Shown here in pieces: positions 54,926 to 63,387 of a stretch of DNA of 64,000 nt. How positions within the stretch are numbered: the stretch's first letter is position 1; each line of letters opens with the position of its first letter. A program made the position numbers and the translations under genes. The stretch is from Niastella soli. GTDB lineage: Bacteria > Bacteroidota > Bacteroidia > Chitinophagales > Chitinophagaceae. The stretch is taken from NCBI RefSeq assembly GCF_017742245.1, contig NZ_JAGHKO010000010.1, positions 310,001 through 374,000 of the forward strand, given 5' to 3'. Under the pieces are notes generated by a model that was not told the origin of the DNA, ran no database searches, and worked only from the letters and a program-made list of their open reading frames with translations.

Positions 54926-55486
54926 TTAAATGGTTTGAATAGCCTGTTTCATGTCTCTCAATTTATTTTTTGCAGCTTCCAGGCATTTGTATTTCTGGTT
55001 CTTTGCCGTGTTTTCTGAGCTGTACCCCATTTTGGCTGCAATGTCTTTTAGCTTCATACCGCCGTTATAAAAGAGTAATAATACTTCCCGGCAACGCTCC
55101 CCTAATTCCCGAACTACTTTTTCAGCCAGGCCGATGCGGGCTTCCTCTTCTACCCAGCCCTCCCATTGTTGCTCTTCCATCGTGCTCAAACCACTTTCAA
55201 AATCAAGTACCGATTGTTTTTTTCTTTTCTTCAATTCGTCTTTCCAAAGAAAACGACAAACACTAAACAGGTAGGTGCTTAATTGAGCGTGGAGAACAAA
55301 TTCCGTTTCTTTGACCTTTCTGCATAAAATGATCAGGGCTTCCTGGAAAACATCCTCTGCATCCTGGGCATTGCCGCCTTTCAACCGGATCATCTTACGT
55401 ACGGCCGGAAAGTTCTTATACAGTGCCAACAGGGCCTGATCGTGCTTGTTTAACCCAATCAATTCTATAATCCTTTGATCCTGCAT
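54926..55486 (-). CDS. ECF RNA polymerase sigma-70 factor
   Basis: 186 residues from the ATG at 55486 (MQDQRIIELIG). Region 2 is LLALYKNFPAVRKMIRLKGGNAQDAEDVFQEALIILCRKV and region 4 is LGERCREVLLLFYNGGMKLKDIAAKMGYSSENTAKNQKYKCLEAA, the DNA-binding helix-turn-helix. It is not closely similar to the sus-locus sigma factor and has the two-gene partner arrangement with the large anti-sigma-like protein that follows after 9 bp. Target genes cannot be predicted from the window. Confidence 0.92.
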   Translation of the reverse strand: MQDQRIIELIGLNKHDQALLALYKNFPAVRKMIRLKGGNAQDAEDVFQEALIILCRKVKETEFVLHAQLSTYLFSVCRFLWKDELKKRKKQSVLDFESGLSTMEEQQWEGWVEEEARIGLAEKVVRELGERCREVLLLFYNGGMKLKDIAAKMGYSSENTAKNQKYKCLEAAKNKLRDMKQAIQTI

Positions 55487-55592
55487 GTATGAATCTTTAT
55501 GTAATGAATGGTCAAAATAATAAAAGGTCACCCCGGGATGGGTACATTTTTGAAAAATACCCTAAAATCCGCCCAGATGCAACCCAAATAAA

Positions 55593-55622
55593 AAAGGTCC
55601 TCCTGGCATCAGGAGGACCTTT
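55593..55622 (-). terminator. Intrinsic terminator of the MBL-fold gene
   Basis: AAAGGTCCTCCTG (55593-55605) pairs perfectly with CAGGAGGACCTTT (55610-55622) around a 4-nt loop. On the minus strand it is followed by T, 20 bp after the stop of the gene. Confidence 0.88.
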
Positions 55623-55642
55623 CATATATACCTGTAAGTTGT

Positions 55643-56473
55643 TTATTTCACTCTGATGACCCCTTCCGTAATTATGGGGAATTTGGTGAAGGCAGAGCCT
55701 TCATAACCGGGTACAATCAATTTCTCATCATTCACCAGCGTTTGCATCTTTTGCATGGCCTTTATATAACCATTGGCATCGAAGGTGCGGAACGCAGGCG
55801 CTGGCGTTACAAAATCGGAGTTGTAATAGATCCAGATATTGTCTGAAGCAAGTGCCATATTGCCCACGCTTGTTTTTACCAATGCATATTGTGGTAACGA
55901 TGGTTTTCTTGAACCGGGGAACATTTTCAATCCCTGAATGATCTCTTTATTATATCCTTCAAACAGCGTTACCCGGCCGGCACCATGCACATCTACCAGC
56001 TTTTTCACTTCCTTTCTGTTGAACTCGCCGTTTACGCCACCTTTTTGCCAGGCCGTAGTAGTGAAGTAATTGTAATCATCTTTCTGCACCCATACCTGGG
56101 CGTTGGGAAACAGATCGATACTGCTAATATGGTCCAGGTGCTGGTAGCTTAGGATAATATCTGTGACTTCCTCCCGTTTCAACATCAGCTTTTGCAGCGT
56201 AGAATCGGGCCGCAGGTCATCGATCACATCAAAATTCTTCGCTGATTCCACACTATACAAATAGCCCGCATCCATTAAAATATATTTCCCATTCCCCTTG
56301 ATCAGCCAGATCATGAAATCAACGCTTACACTGTCTTTTTCATGTGCCGTGTAAGTAGAATCATTCATTATAGATGAATACTTTAATGCATATACTTCAT
56401 ATTGAGTGGAGGTTTGGGAAATAGCAAGGCAGGAAATGACCAATCCCAATAAAACTAGACTTAGTTTTTTCAT
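55643..56473 (-). CDS. Exported metallo-beta-lactamase-fold protein with altered metal site
   Basis: 276 residues with a signal peptide (SLVLLGLVISCLAISQ, about 4-19). The fold is shown by GNGKYILMDAGY (about 55-66) and ILSYQHLDHISSIDLFP (about 111-127). In the canonical HxHxDH motif the first histidine is here tyrosine (YQHLDH). The later PGH is PGS (MFPGSRKPSL), while the aspartate of ALASDNIW is kept. Several zinc ligands therefore seem changed. The order of elements is that of lactonase-like (AttM/AiiA group) proteins. It may bind one metal or act without catalysis. A TTTG-N18-TAATTTTG promoter lies upstream. Confidence 0.8.
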   Translation of the reverse strand: MKKLSLVLLGLVISCLAISQTSTQYEVYALKYSSIMNDSTYTAHEKDSVSVDFMIWLIKGNGKYILMDAGYLYSVESAKNFDVIDDLRPDSTLQKLMLKREEVTDIILSYQHLDHISSIDLFPNAQVWVQKDDYNYFTTTAWQKGGVNGEFNRKEVKKLVDVHGAGRVTLFEGYNKEIIQGLKMFPGSRKPSLPQYALVKTSVGNMALASDNIWIYYNSDFVTPAPAFRTFDANGYIKAMQKMQTLVNDEKLIVPGYEGSAFTKFPIITEGVIRVK

Positions 56474-56530
56474 AGTACTGATTAAATGATTTTAATGGGC
56501 AGGCAGATCGCTATGATACTTTATACACAA

Positions 56531-56560
56531 CAAAATTACTAATTACACCCAATAAGCAAA
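56531..56560 (-). promoter_or_regulatory. Promoter of the MBL-fold gene
   Basis: On the coding strand TTTG (56560-56557), an 18-bp spacer and TAATTTTG (56538-56531) fit the Bacteroidota promoter; the leader is about 57 bp. Confidence 0.55.
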
Positions 56561-56566
56561 AAAAGA

Positions 56567-56585
56567 GTCCCGACTTTGTCGGGAC
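56567..56585 (-). terminator. Intrinsic terminator of the GH51 gene
   Basis: GTCCCGAC and GTCGGGAC (56567-56574 and 56578-56585) form a perfect 8-bp hairpin with a 3-nt loop. On the minus strand a run of T follows. A palindrome with the same TCCCGAC core occurs at 3006-3021. Confidence 0.82.
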
Positions 56586-56628
56586 CAGTACCGTTATACA
56601 CTATGTTATTTTATTGTGTCGGGATGAT

Positions 56629-58644
56629 TTATTTTTTACCCACATTTACTTTTTTACCGGAGGACTTTGTATGGATCCTAATGACTGTTAATGAACTTGG
56701 CGGTGCCTGGTAAGTAAAAGATTTATTTACAGTAATATTCGATGTTTTCGGTGTTATATTTTGGGTACTCTCACAACTGTTCTCGGCATCGGGGTCGCCG
56801 CTCAACAGGGTAACCACTGCGTTTGTATTCAATGCGCCCAATCCAGACAGGTTTATTTTTGCAGATAGGTTAATGGAATCCCTGTTTACTATTTTTAGAA
56901 TAACATCGCCAGTTTTGCTATCCTTTACACAGGAAGCTGCAAAAGTTTTAGCAGTGTCTGCTACATTGGCAGTGATAACATTGGGATAATATAAATCCCC
57001 TTCATTATTGGTGAACAGCTTTTGCGCATAATAATTTATTGTGGGACATATTTGTGTTCCGGTAAAATAGATCAGGTTGGGATTCCATTGGGTATGCCCC
57101 TTACGGCCTAATAATGGCGCATAGGAAGCAAACAATACCACATCACCATTACGCTCCAGCGAGGTCATGTATAATGCTTCTGCCAGAGCGGAACGCAACG
57201 TATTCCTGCGTTTCACATCATGTGCGGCATACTCTCCTACATATACTTTTGAAGCGGCACGGGCGTAATTATCATAACGTTTAAGGTTATTGATAAACCA
57301 TTCTGGTTTTTCATAATAATGCTCATCAACCATGTCCACTTTTACTTCGTTTGCAAAATTCCAACCCAGATCGTAGTCTTCGCCGGAATGAAAAGGGCCT
57401 GTTGTGCCAATAATAGTTATCTCGGGATGTTTGGCATGAACTACCTCATAGATCATTTTAAAACGCTCTTTAAAAACCGGCGTGATCTTGTCTTCATTGC
57501 CGATCCCTATATACTGAAGGTGAAATGGTTCGGGATGACCAGCCGCTGCGCGTTTAGCCCCCCACGTTGTTGTAGACGCGCCATTGGCCCACTCTATCAG
57601 GTCAAGCACATCCTGGATGTACACTTTCATCTCGGCTTCAGACAATCCCTTTTGTCCTGTGCCGCCAATACGCCAGGTACCACCCGAGTTCTGGCAGCTA
57701 ACACCTGCTGCTACAACTGGTAATGGTTTGGCTCCAATATCTTCACAAAACTGGAAATATTCAAAATAGCCCAAACCAACAGACTGGTGGTAACTCCAGA
57801 TATTTCTTTGCTCAATGCGTTGCTCTAATGGCCCAATGGTGTTTTTCCACTGATACATATTGCCCAATCCATCGCCATGTACCAGGCAGCCGCCGGGGAA
57901 ACGCATGAATTTCGGTTGCAGATCGGCAATAGTCTGCGCCAGATCAGCACGTAAACCATTAGAGCGGTCCTTAAATGTTTTTTGCGGGAACAGGGAGAGC
58001 ATATCCAGCGCTATTTTACCGGTCGCTTTCGCAACAATTACCAACATGGCGCTGTCATCGCTTTGGGTGGCGGTCAATGTAGCGGTATATTTTTTCCAGT
58101 CTTTTGAATCGGTATTGATAGTAGCTTCATTAGTGAGGTTTCCTTTTTTGCTTCGCAACTGCACTGTTACCGGGATCGCATTTGCCGTGAGTTGTTTTGC
58201 AAAAAGAGAAAAATTGTATTGTTCGCCAGCCTTTATTACAATGCCATCAAAACCGGTATTGTTCAACCCTACGCCATCCCGGCCTGTTTCTTCTATATTC
58301 AATACTACGTAATGCGGGTTATTGGAATGGACCGGTGAGCTGGTCTCAACAGAAATGGTCCCATACGAAAACCCTTCCTTGGTAAATTGCCAGGCGGTCA
58401 GGGAATTCCAGTCGCGTTTGTCGCTGGCACTGTATTCAAATGACCGGTTCTGAATTAACTCTGCATACAAACCGCCGTCAGCCGCGTAGTTAATGTCTTC
58501 AAAGAAAATACCAAAGAGGTTGGGACTTATGGCTTTGGCGGCCGAAGGGCTTTTGGTTTTTACGAGTTGCTGGTCCATTTGGGCCTGAACCACCACACCC
58601 ATGCAAACAAAAATACATACAAGAAAGCAGGTCAGTCTTTTCAT
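56629..58644 (-). CDS. Exported GH51 alpha-L-arabinofuranosidase
   Basis: 671 residues from the ATG at 58644, with a signal peptide ending VVVQAQ. The N-terminal part (about 40-220) is a carbohydrate-binding-like jelly-roll (GLYAELIQNRSFEYS and KKYTATLTATQSDDSAMLVIVAKATGKIALDMLSLFP). The catalytic barrel follows (MRFPGGCLVHGDGLGNMYQWK), with acid/base glutamate in YIGIGNEDK and nucleophile glutamate in VYVGEYAAHD. It removes terminal arabinose from arabinan, arabinoxylan or arabinogalactan. It is not within a sus locus here, but has its own terminator. Periplasmic location is the simplest reading. Confidence 0.92.
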   Translation of the reverse strand: MKRLTCFLVCIFVCMGVVVQAQMDQQLVKTKSPSAAKAISPNLFGIFFEDINYAADGGLYAELIQNRSFEYSASDKRDWNSLTAWQFTKEGFSYGTISVETSSPVHSNNPHYVVLNIEETGRDGVGLNNTGFDGIVIKAGEQYNFSLFAKQLTANAIPVTVQLRSKKGNLTNEATINTDSKDWKKYTATLTATQSDDSAMLVIVAKATGKIALDMLSLFPQKTFKDRSNGLRADLAQTIADLQPKFMRFPGGCLVHGDGLGNMYQWKNTIGPLEQRIEQRNIWSYHQSVGLGYFEYFQFCEDIGAKPLPVVAAGVSCQNSGGTWRIGGTGQKGLSEAEMKVYIQDVLDLIEWANGASTTTWGAKRAAAGHPEPFHLQYIGIGNEDKITPVFKERFKMIYEVVHAKHPEITIIGTTGPFHSGEDYDLGWNFANEVKVDMVDEHYYEKPEWFINNLKRYDNYARAASKVYVGEYAAHDVKRRNTLRSALAEALYMTSLERNGDVVLFASYAPLLGRKGHTQWNPNLIYFTGTQICPTINYYAQKLFTNNEGDLYYPNVITANVADTAKTFAASCVKDSKTGDVILKIVNRDSINLSAKINLSGLGALNTNAVVTLLSGDPDAENSCESTQNITPKTSNITVNKSFTYQAPPSSLTVIRIHTKSSGKKVNVGKK

Positions 58645-58748
58645 ACAGCAAGTGTTTAATCGTATAATTGACACTAAATGTACGGAAAAAGCTGCAAGCC
58701 AAAAGCCTATACTACGTTTGCGCCAGTATTACCGACTGATTAATGCCG

Positions 58749-58804
58749 TCTGCCATTTGCTGTCTGCCATCTGCCGTCTGCCATCTGCCGTCTGCCATCT
58801 GCCG
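58749..58804. repeat. Heptamer tandem array TCTGCCR, eight units
   Basis: Eight 7-bp units: TCTGCCA, TTTGCTG, TCTGCCA, TCTGCCG and then the last two repeated twice more. This alternates A and G at the seventh base, apart from the diverged second unit. The core is shared with the array at 51077-51200. It lies between the GH51 and serine hydrolase genes. Confidence 0.9.
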
Positions 58805-58808
58805 TTCT

Positions 58809-60272
58809 TTAATTTATTTTCTCAGCCCGCATTTCCTCATCGCCGTTACGGATGATCAGGGTAACAACAACCCCCTGCTGGTCCCGGCCAAAACGAACCG
58901 TCGTACCCGGCTCAGAATAAATAAAAAAGGTATCCTCCGATTCAAAATACACCCGCGAAAAGGGATTTCCATTCGTGCTGAGATAAAGATTGCCGTCTTC
59001 CTGCTTAAAAGTTACTGTAGCATTATTGATTTTGTATTTCCCCACATACTCTTTCAATTTGTTGGTATCGGGGTATATTACTGTTTTTATTTTCGGTTTA
59101 TAAAAGTCTTTCCATTGATAAACGGCGGCCACACTGTTGATGATCTCGGGAATGATACTGTACTCATCGCTATTTGTCATAATTACCAGGCCGTTCCCAT
59201 CATCCATACTGGCAACATACTCGCATTTATATCCAACATTAGAACCACCATGCCTGAAATAATGGATCCCGCCGCGATTATCTGTCATTACACCCAACGC
59301 TGATGACTTATTACCAAAGGGTGTGACCATGGTAGTGGTCATTTCTTTTGATAAGATCTTATTTGACTTCCCTTGTAATGACAGCTGCATTTCAATGATA
59401 AAATGGCCAAGGTCTTCCGGCGTTGTCCACAAACCATCAGGCGCCTGTTCAGGATAAATATTGAATTTACCGGGCATCGCTCCGGCCATGGTATAACCGG
59501 CTGCCAATTGTGAACTGATCTTCGGAGAGGGCGGCTGCGTAAAGCTGCTGTGCTCCATGCCAAGTGGTTTAAGCACGAATTTTTCCATATACTTATCATA
59601 GTCCATACCGGTATTATCTATGATCACTTTCTTGGTGATCATGGTACCGCCACCGGAATATTCCATTTTTTTACCAGGCTCAGCAAAACTTCTTACAGCA
59701 GGTGAATTGGAAGGTCTTTTGCCATCGAGTATTTCATTATCTGTAGGAATAGTATCCTTGTAAGTATATCCCATGAAACCATGCACACCTAATCCCGCCG
59801 TATGGCTCAACAGATGCGCCAGCGTTATTTTCTTTTGTTGCGTAAAGGAGTCTGAGGGAAATTTCCAACTGCGCAGGTAATTATTTACATCACCGTTCAG
59901 GTCCAGCTGTTTTTTATCAACCAGGCGTAAGACCCCAAGCGCGTTTAGCGATTTGCTGATGGAAGCGGCCTGGAATCTGGTAGTGGTAGTTACCTTCCGT
60001 TGATCGGCAGAATCGGCCAATCCATATCCACGCACCCAATCTATCTTGTAATCTTTAATTACAGCAATACTGACACCCGGTACGCGGTAATAAACCATCC
60101 GGTCAGCAAGCGTCCACAAGCTGCTGTCTTTAAATTGCACCCAACTGGCCAAACTCGTTTCCACTTTTCTTATCCTGTCTTCCACTTCTTTTGAATAAAC
60201 CGGTTTTGATTGCCCTAACGTATTGGCATAAATTATGATCTGCCCTATTAATAACAGATAGTACTTATACAT
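58809..60272 (-). CDS. Serine beta-lactamase-like hydrolase (class C / PBP4* type)
   Basis: 487 residues with a signal peptide (YYLLLIGQIIIYANTLGQ, about 4-21). The active-site SISK lies in FQAASISKSL (about 98), and YSGGG (about 205) replaces YxN. HGG in YFRHGGSNVGYK (about 327) takes the place of KTG, as in PBP4* and esterase-like members of the class C group. The C-terminal 110 residues form a separate beta domain (LKEYVGKYKINNATVTFKQEDGNLYL). Probably a periplasmic D-aminopeptidase or esterase rather than an antibiotic-resistance enzyme, but the substrate is open. Confidence 0.88.
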   Translation of the reverse strand: MYKYYLLLIGQIIIYANTLGQSKPVYSKEVEDRIRKVETSLASWVQFKDSSLWTLADRMVYYRVPGVSIAVIKDYKIDWVRGYGLADSADQRKVTTTTRFQAASISKSLNALGVLRLVDKKQLDLNGDVNNYLRSWKFPSDSFTQQKKITLAHLLSHTAGLGVHGFMGYTYKDTIPTDNEILDGKRPSNSPAVRSFAEPGKKMEYSGGGTMITKKVIIDNTGMDYDKYMEKFVLKPLGMEHSSFTQPPSPKISSQLAAGYTMAGAMPGKFNIYPEQAPDGLWTTPEDLGHFIIEMQLSLQGKSNKILSKEMTTTMVTPFGNKSSALGVMTDNRGGIHYFRHGGSNVGYKCEYVASMDDGNGLVIMTNSDEYSIIPEIINSVAAVYQWKDFYKPKIKTVIYPDTNKLKEYVGKYKINNATVTFKQEDGNLYLSTNGNPFSRVYFESEDTFFIYSEPGTTVRFGRDQQGVVVTLIIRNGDEEMRAEKIN

Positions 60273-60363
60273 TATGGTTAATATTTTATAAAAAGATAAG
60301 GAAAATATTCCTTCAGACGCCAGAAAGCGGTTACAGGTTACAGCTCATTCCCCCATAAAAAAA

Positions 60364-60405
60364 CCTGGTAAACCGAGGCCGCCAAAGCGACATCAATTTA
60401 CCAGG
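60364..60405 (-). terminator. Intrinsic terminator of the M16 peptidase gene
   Basis: CCTGGTAAA (60364-60372) pairs with TTTACCAGG (60397-60405). On the minus strand a run of seven T follows, so it ends transcription from the M16 gene. Confidence 0.78.
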
Positions 60406-60447
60406 CTATATTAATCAGTTAACTCGTTAACTTATCAAGCCACCAGC

Positions 60448-63387
60448 TTAATACCCAAATAACTCTTCGAGGGTCAGCGTCTTCACTTCACCGATCGTCT
60501 TCAGGTCATCGAGTTTGATCTTTTTATCTGAAGCCACTACACAATACGTATAAGGCTTGCCGCTGATCTGTTCCTTATGCATCTTTTGAACATCTTCCAG
60601 TTTAAGGGCAGACAGGGCCGCATATTCATCTTTACGGAAATCACCTTTCCAACCTTTTTGCTGGGCAGTCAAATAAGCATCGATAATACCTTCCTTGGTG
60701 ATCCGTTTGGTTTCCAGGTCTTTTTTGAAACCTGTTTTGGCCAGTTCGAACCGTTGTTCAGATGCTGGCAGTTCGGTCAGTAATTCATTCATGCCTTTGA
60801 TGGCCTCATTCATTTTATCGGCCTGACAACCTACATACGCCATCATATAAAAAGGATTTTCCTTTTTAGAAGGTGTATTGTACATAGCATAAGTTGAATA
60901 AGCCAGCGCTTTTGACTCCCGGATGGTTTGAAATACAACGGAACCCATACCGCCACCAAAGTAGTTATTGAATACATTCACCACTACTTCCTTATTAGCA
61001 TCGTAACCCACATCGTTCCTTATCCAGGCAATTTCACTTTGCACCATATCGTAATTGGTGAACAACAACTGGTTGGCAGTTTGGACCGCTGGTGTAAAAT
61101 TCACTTTTGCAGGATAAGCTTTAAAACTGGCTGGCAACGTATGCAATTTGGCAATGGTATTTTTAAAATTATCATTGGCAAGTGGGCCATAATACATGAT
61201 GCGGTGTTTGTACTGCATCAGGCTGTGCAACTCGTTCACCAGGTCAGTTGCTTTTAACTGATCGATCTCTGCATCGCTTAATGCGGAATTGAACGGATTT
61301 TTAGCGCCATAGCGGGCATAGGAGATCAGCCCCTGCAAGATGCTTTGTTTATTGGCTTTGGCATTGGCCCTTGCTTTCATTACCCGCGATTTCAATGCTG
61401 CCAATGCAGCCTCATCGGGTTTACAATTGGCCAGCACCTCTTCAAACAAACCCACCGCTTTTTCGAAATTCTCCTGCAATCCACTTATTACAACGGTGGT
61501 CATTTCATTGCTGGCGCTGATGTTGAAGTTACAGGCAATATTGTAAAATGATTTACTGATCTGCTCTGCAGAATATTTATCAGTGCTTAAAAACTGCAGA
61601 TAGGAGGTAGCCAGGGGCAACAACTTATTATTCCAGGTGCCCATATCGAACTGATAGTACAAAGTGAACAGCTCGTTCGATTTATTCTGCACGTATAATA
61701 CATCAGCGATGCCATTTTTTGAAAGGTTGATATCCTTTTCGTAATCCAGCCACAGCGGTTGAATATCACCCACGGCAATAGCTTCCATCTTCTTTACATA
61801 ATCAGATGATTTGCCGGCATTGGTCTCAATGGGTGTAATGGCTGGCTTTTCTACTTTTACGATACTTTTATCCGTGCCGATCCTTTTATAGAGCAGCACA
61901 TAGTTTTTATCGTTCAGGTATTTATTTACCGTAGCTACCAGTTCGGTCTTGGTAACTTTAGCCATATCATCGAGGTACGACACCTGTTTATCCCATTGCA
62001 TGCAACGGTTCTTGATAAATGCATCCATTAACTGTTGTGCACTGCTGGTACTATTATCGAGCGCCTGCAACAGGTCTAACTTGGTATTGGCCACTATGGC
62101 TTTGATCATGCTTTCATCGAAATCACCTTTTTTCAACAGCTCCAGTTGACCCATCAACAGGTCTTTCACGTCTTCCAGCTTCTGACCCTGTTTCGGCATA
62201 CCAGCCATTATAAACACCCCATAGTCTTTATATTGCATCAAGCCAGCCTGTGTACCCTGAGCTTTCTGTTGCATATTCAGGTTCAGATCGAACAAACCAA
62301 CTTTCCCGTTCGATAATATGGATGATGCCAGGTCCAGCACCATGGCTTCGTGGGCACTGGCGGCAGGAGTACGGAAACAAATACGCATGTTCTCGGCAGA
62401 AGGTCCAAAGATCTCTTTCACAACAGGGGCTGTAATAGGCTTCTCGGGTGCGCTCTTATATTCCTGTACAGGTTTGGCTTGCATATAGCCAAATGTCTGC
62501 TCTACTTTTTTGATCATTGCATTTGGATCAAAATCGCCCGACAAAATAATCCCCATGTTATTGGGCACGTAGTATTTGTTGTAGTAGTTCCTGATGGCAA
62601 TTAAAGAAGGGTTCTTTAAATGTTCAATGGTGCCAATAGTTGATTGCTGTCCATAGTTATGCGTGGGGAACAGCCCTGCCATCATGGCTTCCTGCATTTT
62701 GGCGCCATCATTATCAAGCGAGCGGTTCTTTTCTTCATATACGGCTTCCAGCTCAGTATGGAACAGGCGGAACACCGGTTTGCGGAAACGTTCTGCCTGA
62801 ACGGCCAGGAATTTATCAACTGCATTGGATGGAATGTCTTCTTCATAAACAGTTTCCTCCACCCAGGTATGGGCATTGGTCTTTTGCGAACCAATATTGC
62901 TCATTAACTTATCATATTCGTTAGCTATGGCAAAATGCGAAGCAACGCCGGAAATACTGTCTATTTTGTGATAGATGGCTACACGGGCAGCAGAATCTTT
63001 GGTAGCGCCATATTGCTCGTATAAGGCATCGATCTTATCTAAATACGGTTTTTCTTTTGCCCAGTCGAGCGAGCCATATTTATCGGTCCCTTTAAACAAC
63101 AGGTGCTCGAGGTAATGGGCCAACCCAGTATGATCTTTGGGGTCGTTGTTGCTGCCGGTGCGCACCGCCATGCGATATACAACACGTGGCTCTTTGTGAT
63201 TAACAGTTAAAATGACCGATAATCCATTCTTCAGGGTATAAAACCTGGTTTGCATGGGGTCATTGGTCACATATTTATAGGTGTAGCCACCAGCAGACGC
63301 CTGTTTCCACTGGAATTTGTTTTGGGCCATACTTTCACAGGCTGCCGAAAGGAGCAATAAGAGTGCAAAAACCTTGTTGAATTGCAT
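60448..63387 (-). CDS. M16 family zinc metallopeptidase
   Basis: 979 residues with a signal peptide (FALLLLLSAACESMAQ, about 7-22). The inverted zinc motif HYLEH (about 88-92, in GLAHYLEHLLFKGT) and the distal glutamate in FHTELEAVYEEKNRS complete the M16 site. Two M16 halves are present: the catalytic N-terminal half and an inactive C-terminal half containing GGGMGSVVFQTIRESKALAYS. Length and order match pitrilysin/zinc-protease family proteins of Bacteroidota. The enzyme is expected in the periplasm, degrading peptides. It stands alone at the end of the window. Confidence 0.92.
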   Translation of the reverse strand: MQFNKVFALLLLLSAACESMAQNKFQWKQASAGGYTYKYVTNDPMQTRFYTLKNGLSVILTVNHKEPRVVYRMAVRTGSNNDPKDHTGLAHYLEHLLFKGTDKYGSLDWAKEKPYLDKIDALYEQYGATKDSAARVAIYHKIDSISGVASHFAIANEYDKLMSNIGSQKTNAHTWVEETVYEEDIPSNAVDKFLAVQAERFRKPVFRLFHTELEAVYEEKNRSLDNDGAKMQEAMMAGLFPTHNYGQQSTIGTIEHLKNPSLIAIRNYYNKYYVPNNMGIILSGDFDPNAMIKKVEQTFGYMQAKPVQEYKSAPEKPITAPVVKEIFGPSAENMRICFRTPAASAHEAMVLDLASSILSNGKVGLFDLNLNMQQKAQGTQAGLMQYKDYGVFIMAGMPKQGQKLEDVKDLLMGQLELLKKGDFDESMIKAIVANTKLDLLQALDNSTSSAQQLMDAFIKNRCMQWDKQVSYLDDMAKVTKTELVATVNKYLNDKNYVLLYKRIGTDKSIVKVEKPAITPIETNAGKSSDYVKKMEAIAVGDIQPLWLDYEKDINLSKNGIADVLYVQNKSNELFTLYYQFDMGTWNNKLLPLATSYLQFLSTDKYSAEQISKSFYNIACNFNISASNEMTTVVISGLQENFEKAVGLFEEVLANCKPDEAALAALKSRVMKARANAKANKQSILQGLISYARYGAKNPFNSALSDAEIDQLKATDLVNELHSLMQYKHRIMYYGPLANDNFKNTIAKLHTLPASFKAYPAKVNFTPAVQTANQLLFTNYDMVQSEIAWIRNDVGYDANKEVVVNVFNNYFGGGMGSVVFQTIRESKALAYSTYAMYNTPSKKENPFYMMAYVGCQADKMNEAIKGMNELLTELPASEQRFELAKTGFKKDLETKRITKEGIIDAYLTAQQKGWKGDFRKDEYAALSALKLEDVQKMHKEQISGKPYTYCVVASDKKIKLDDLKTIGEVKTLTLEELFGY

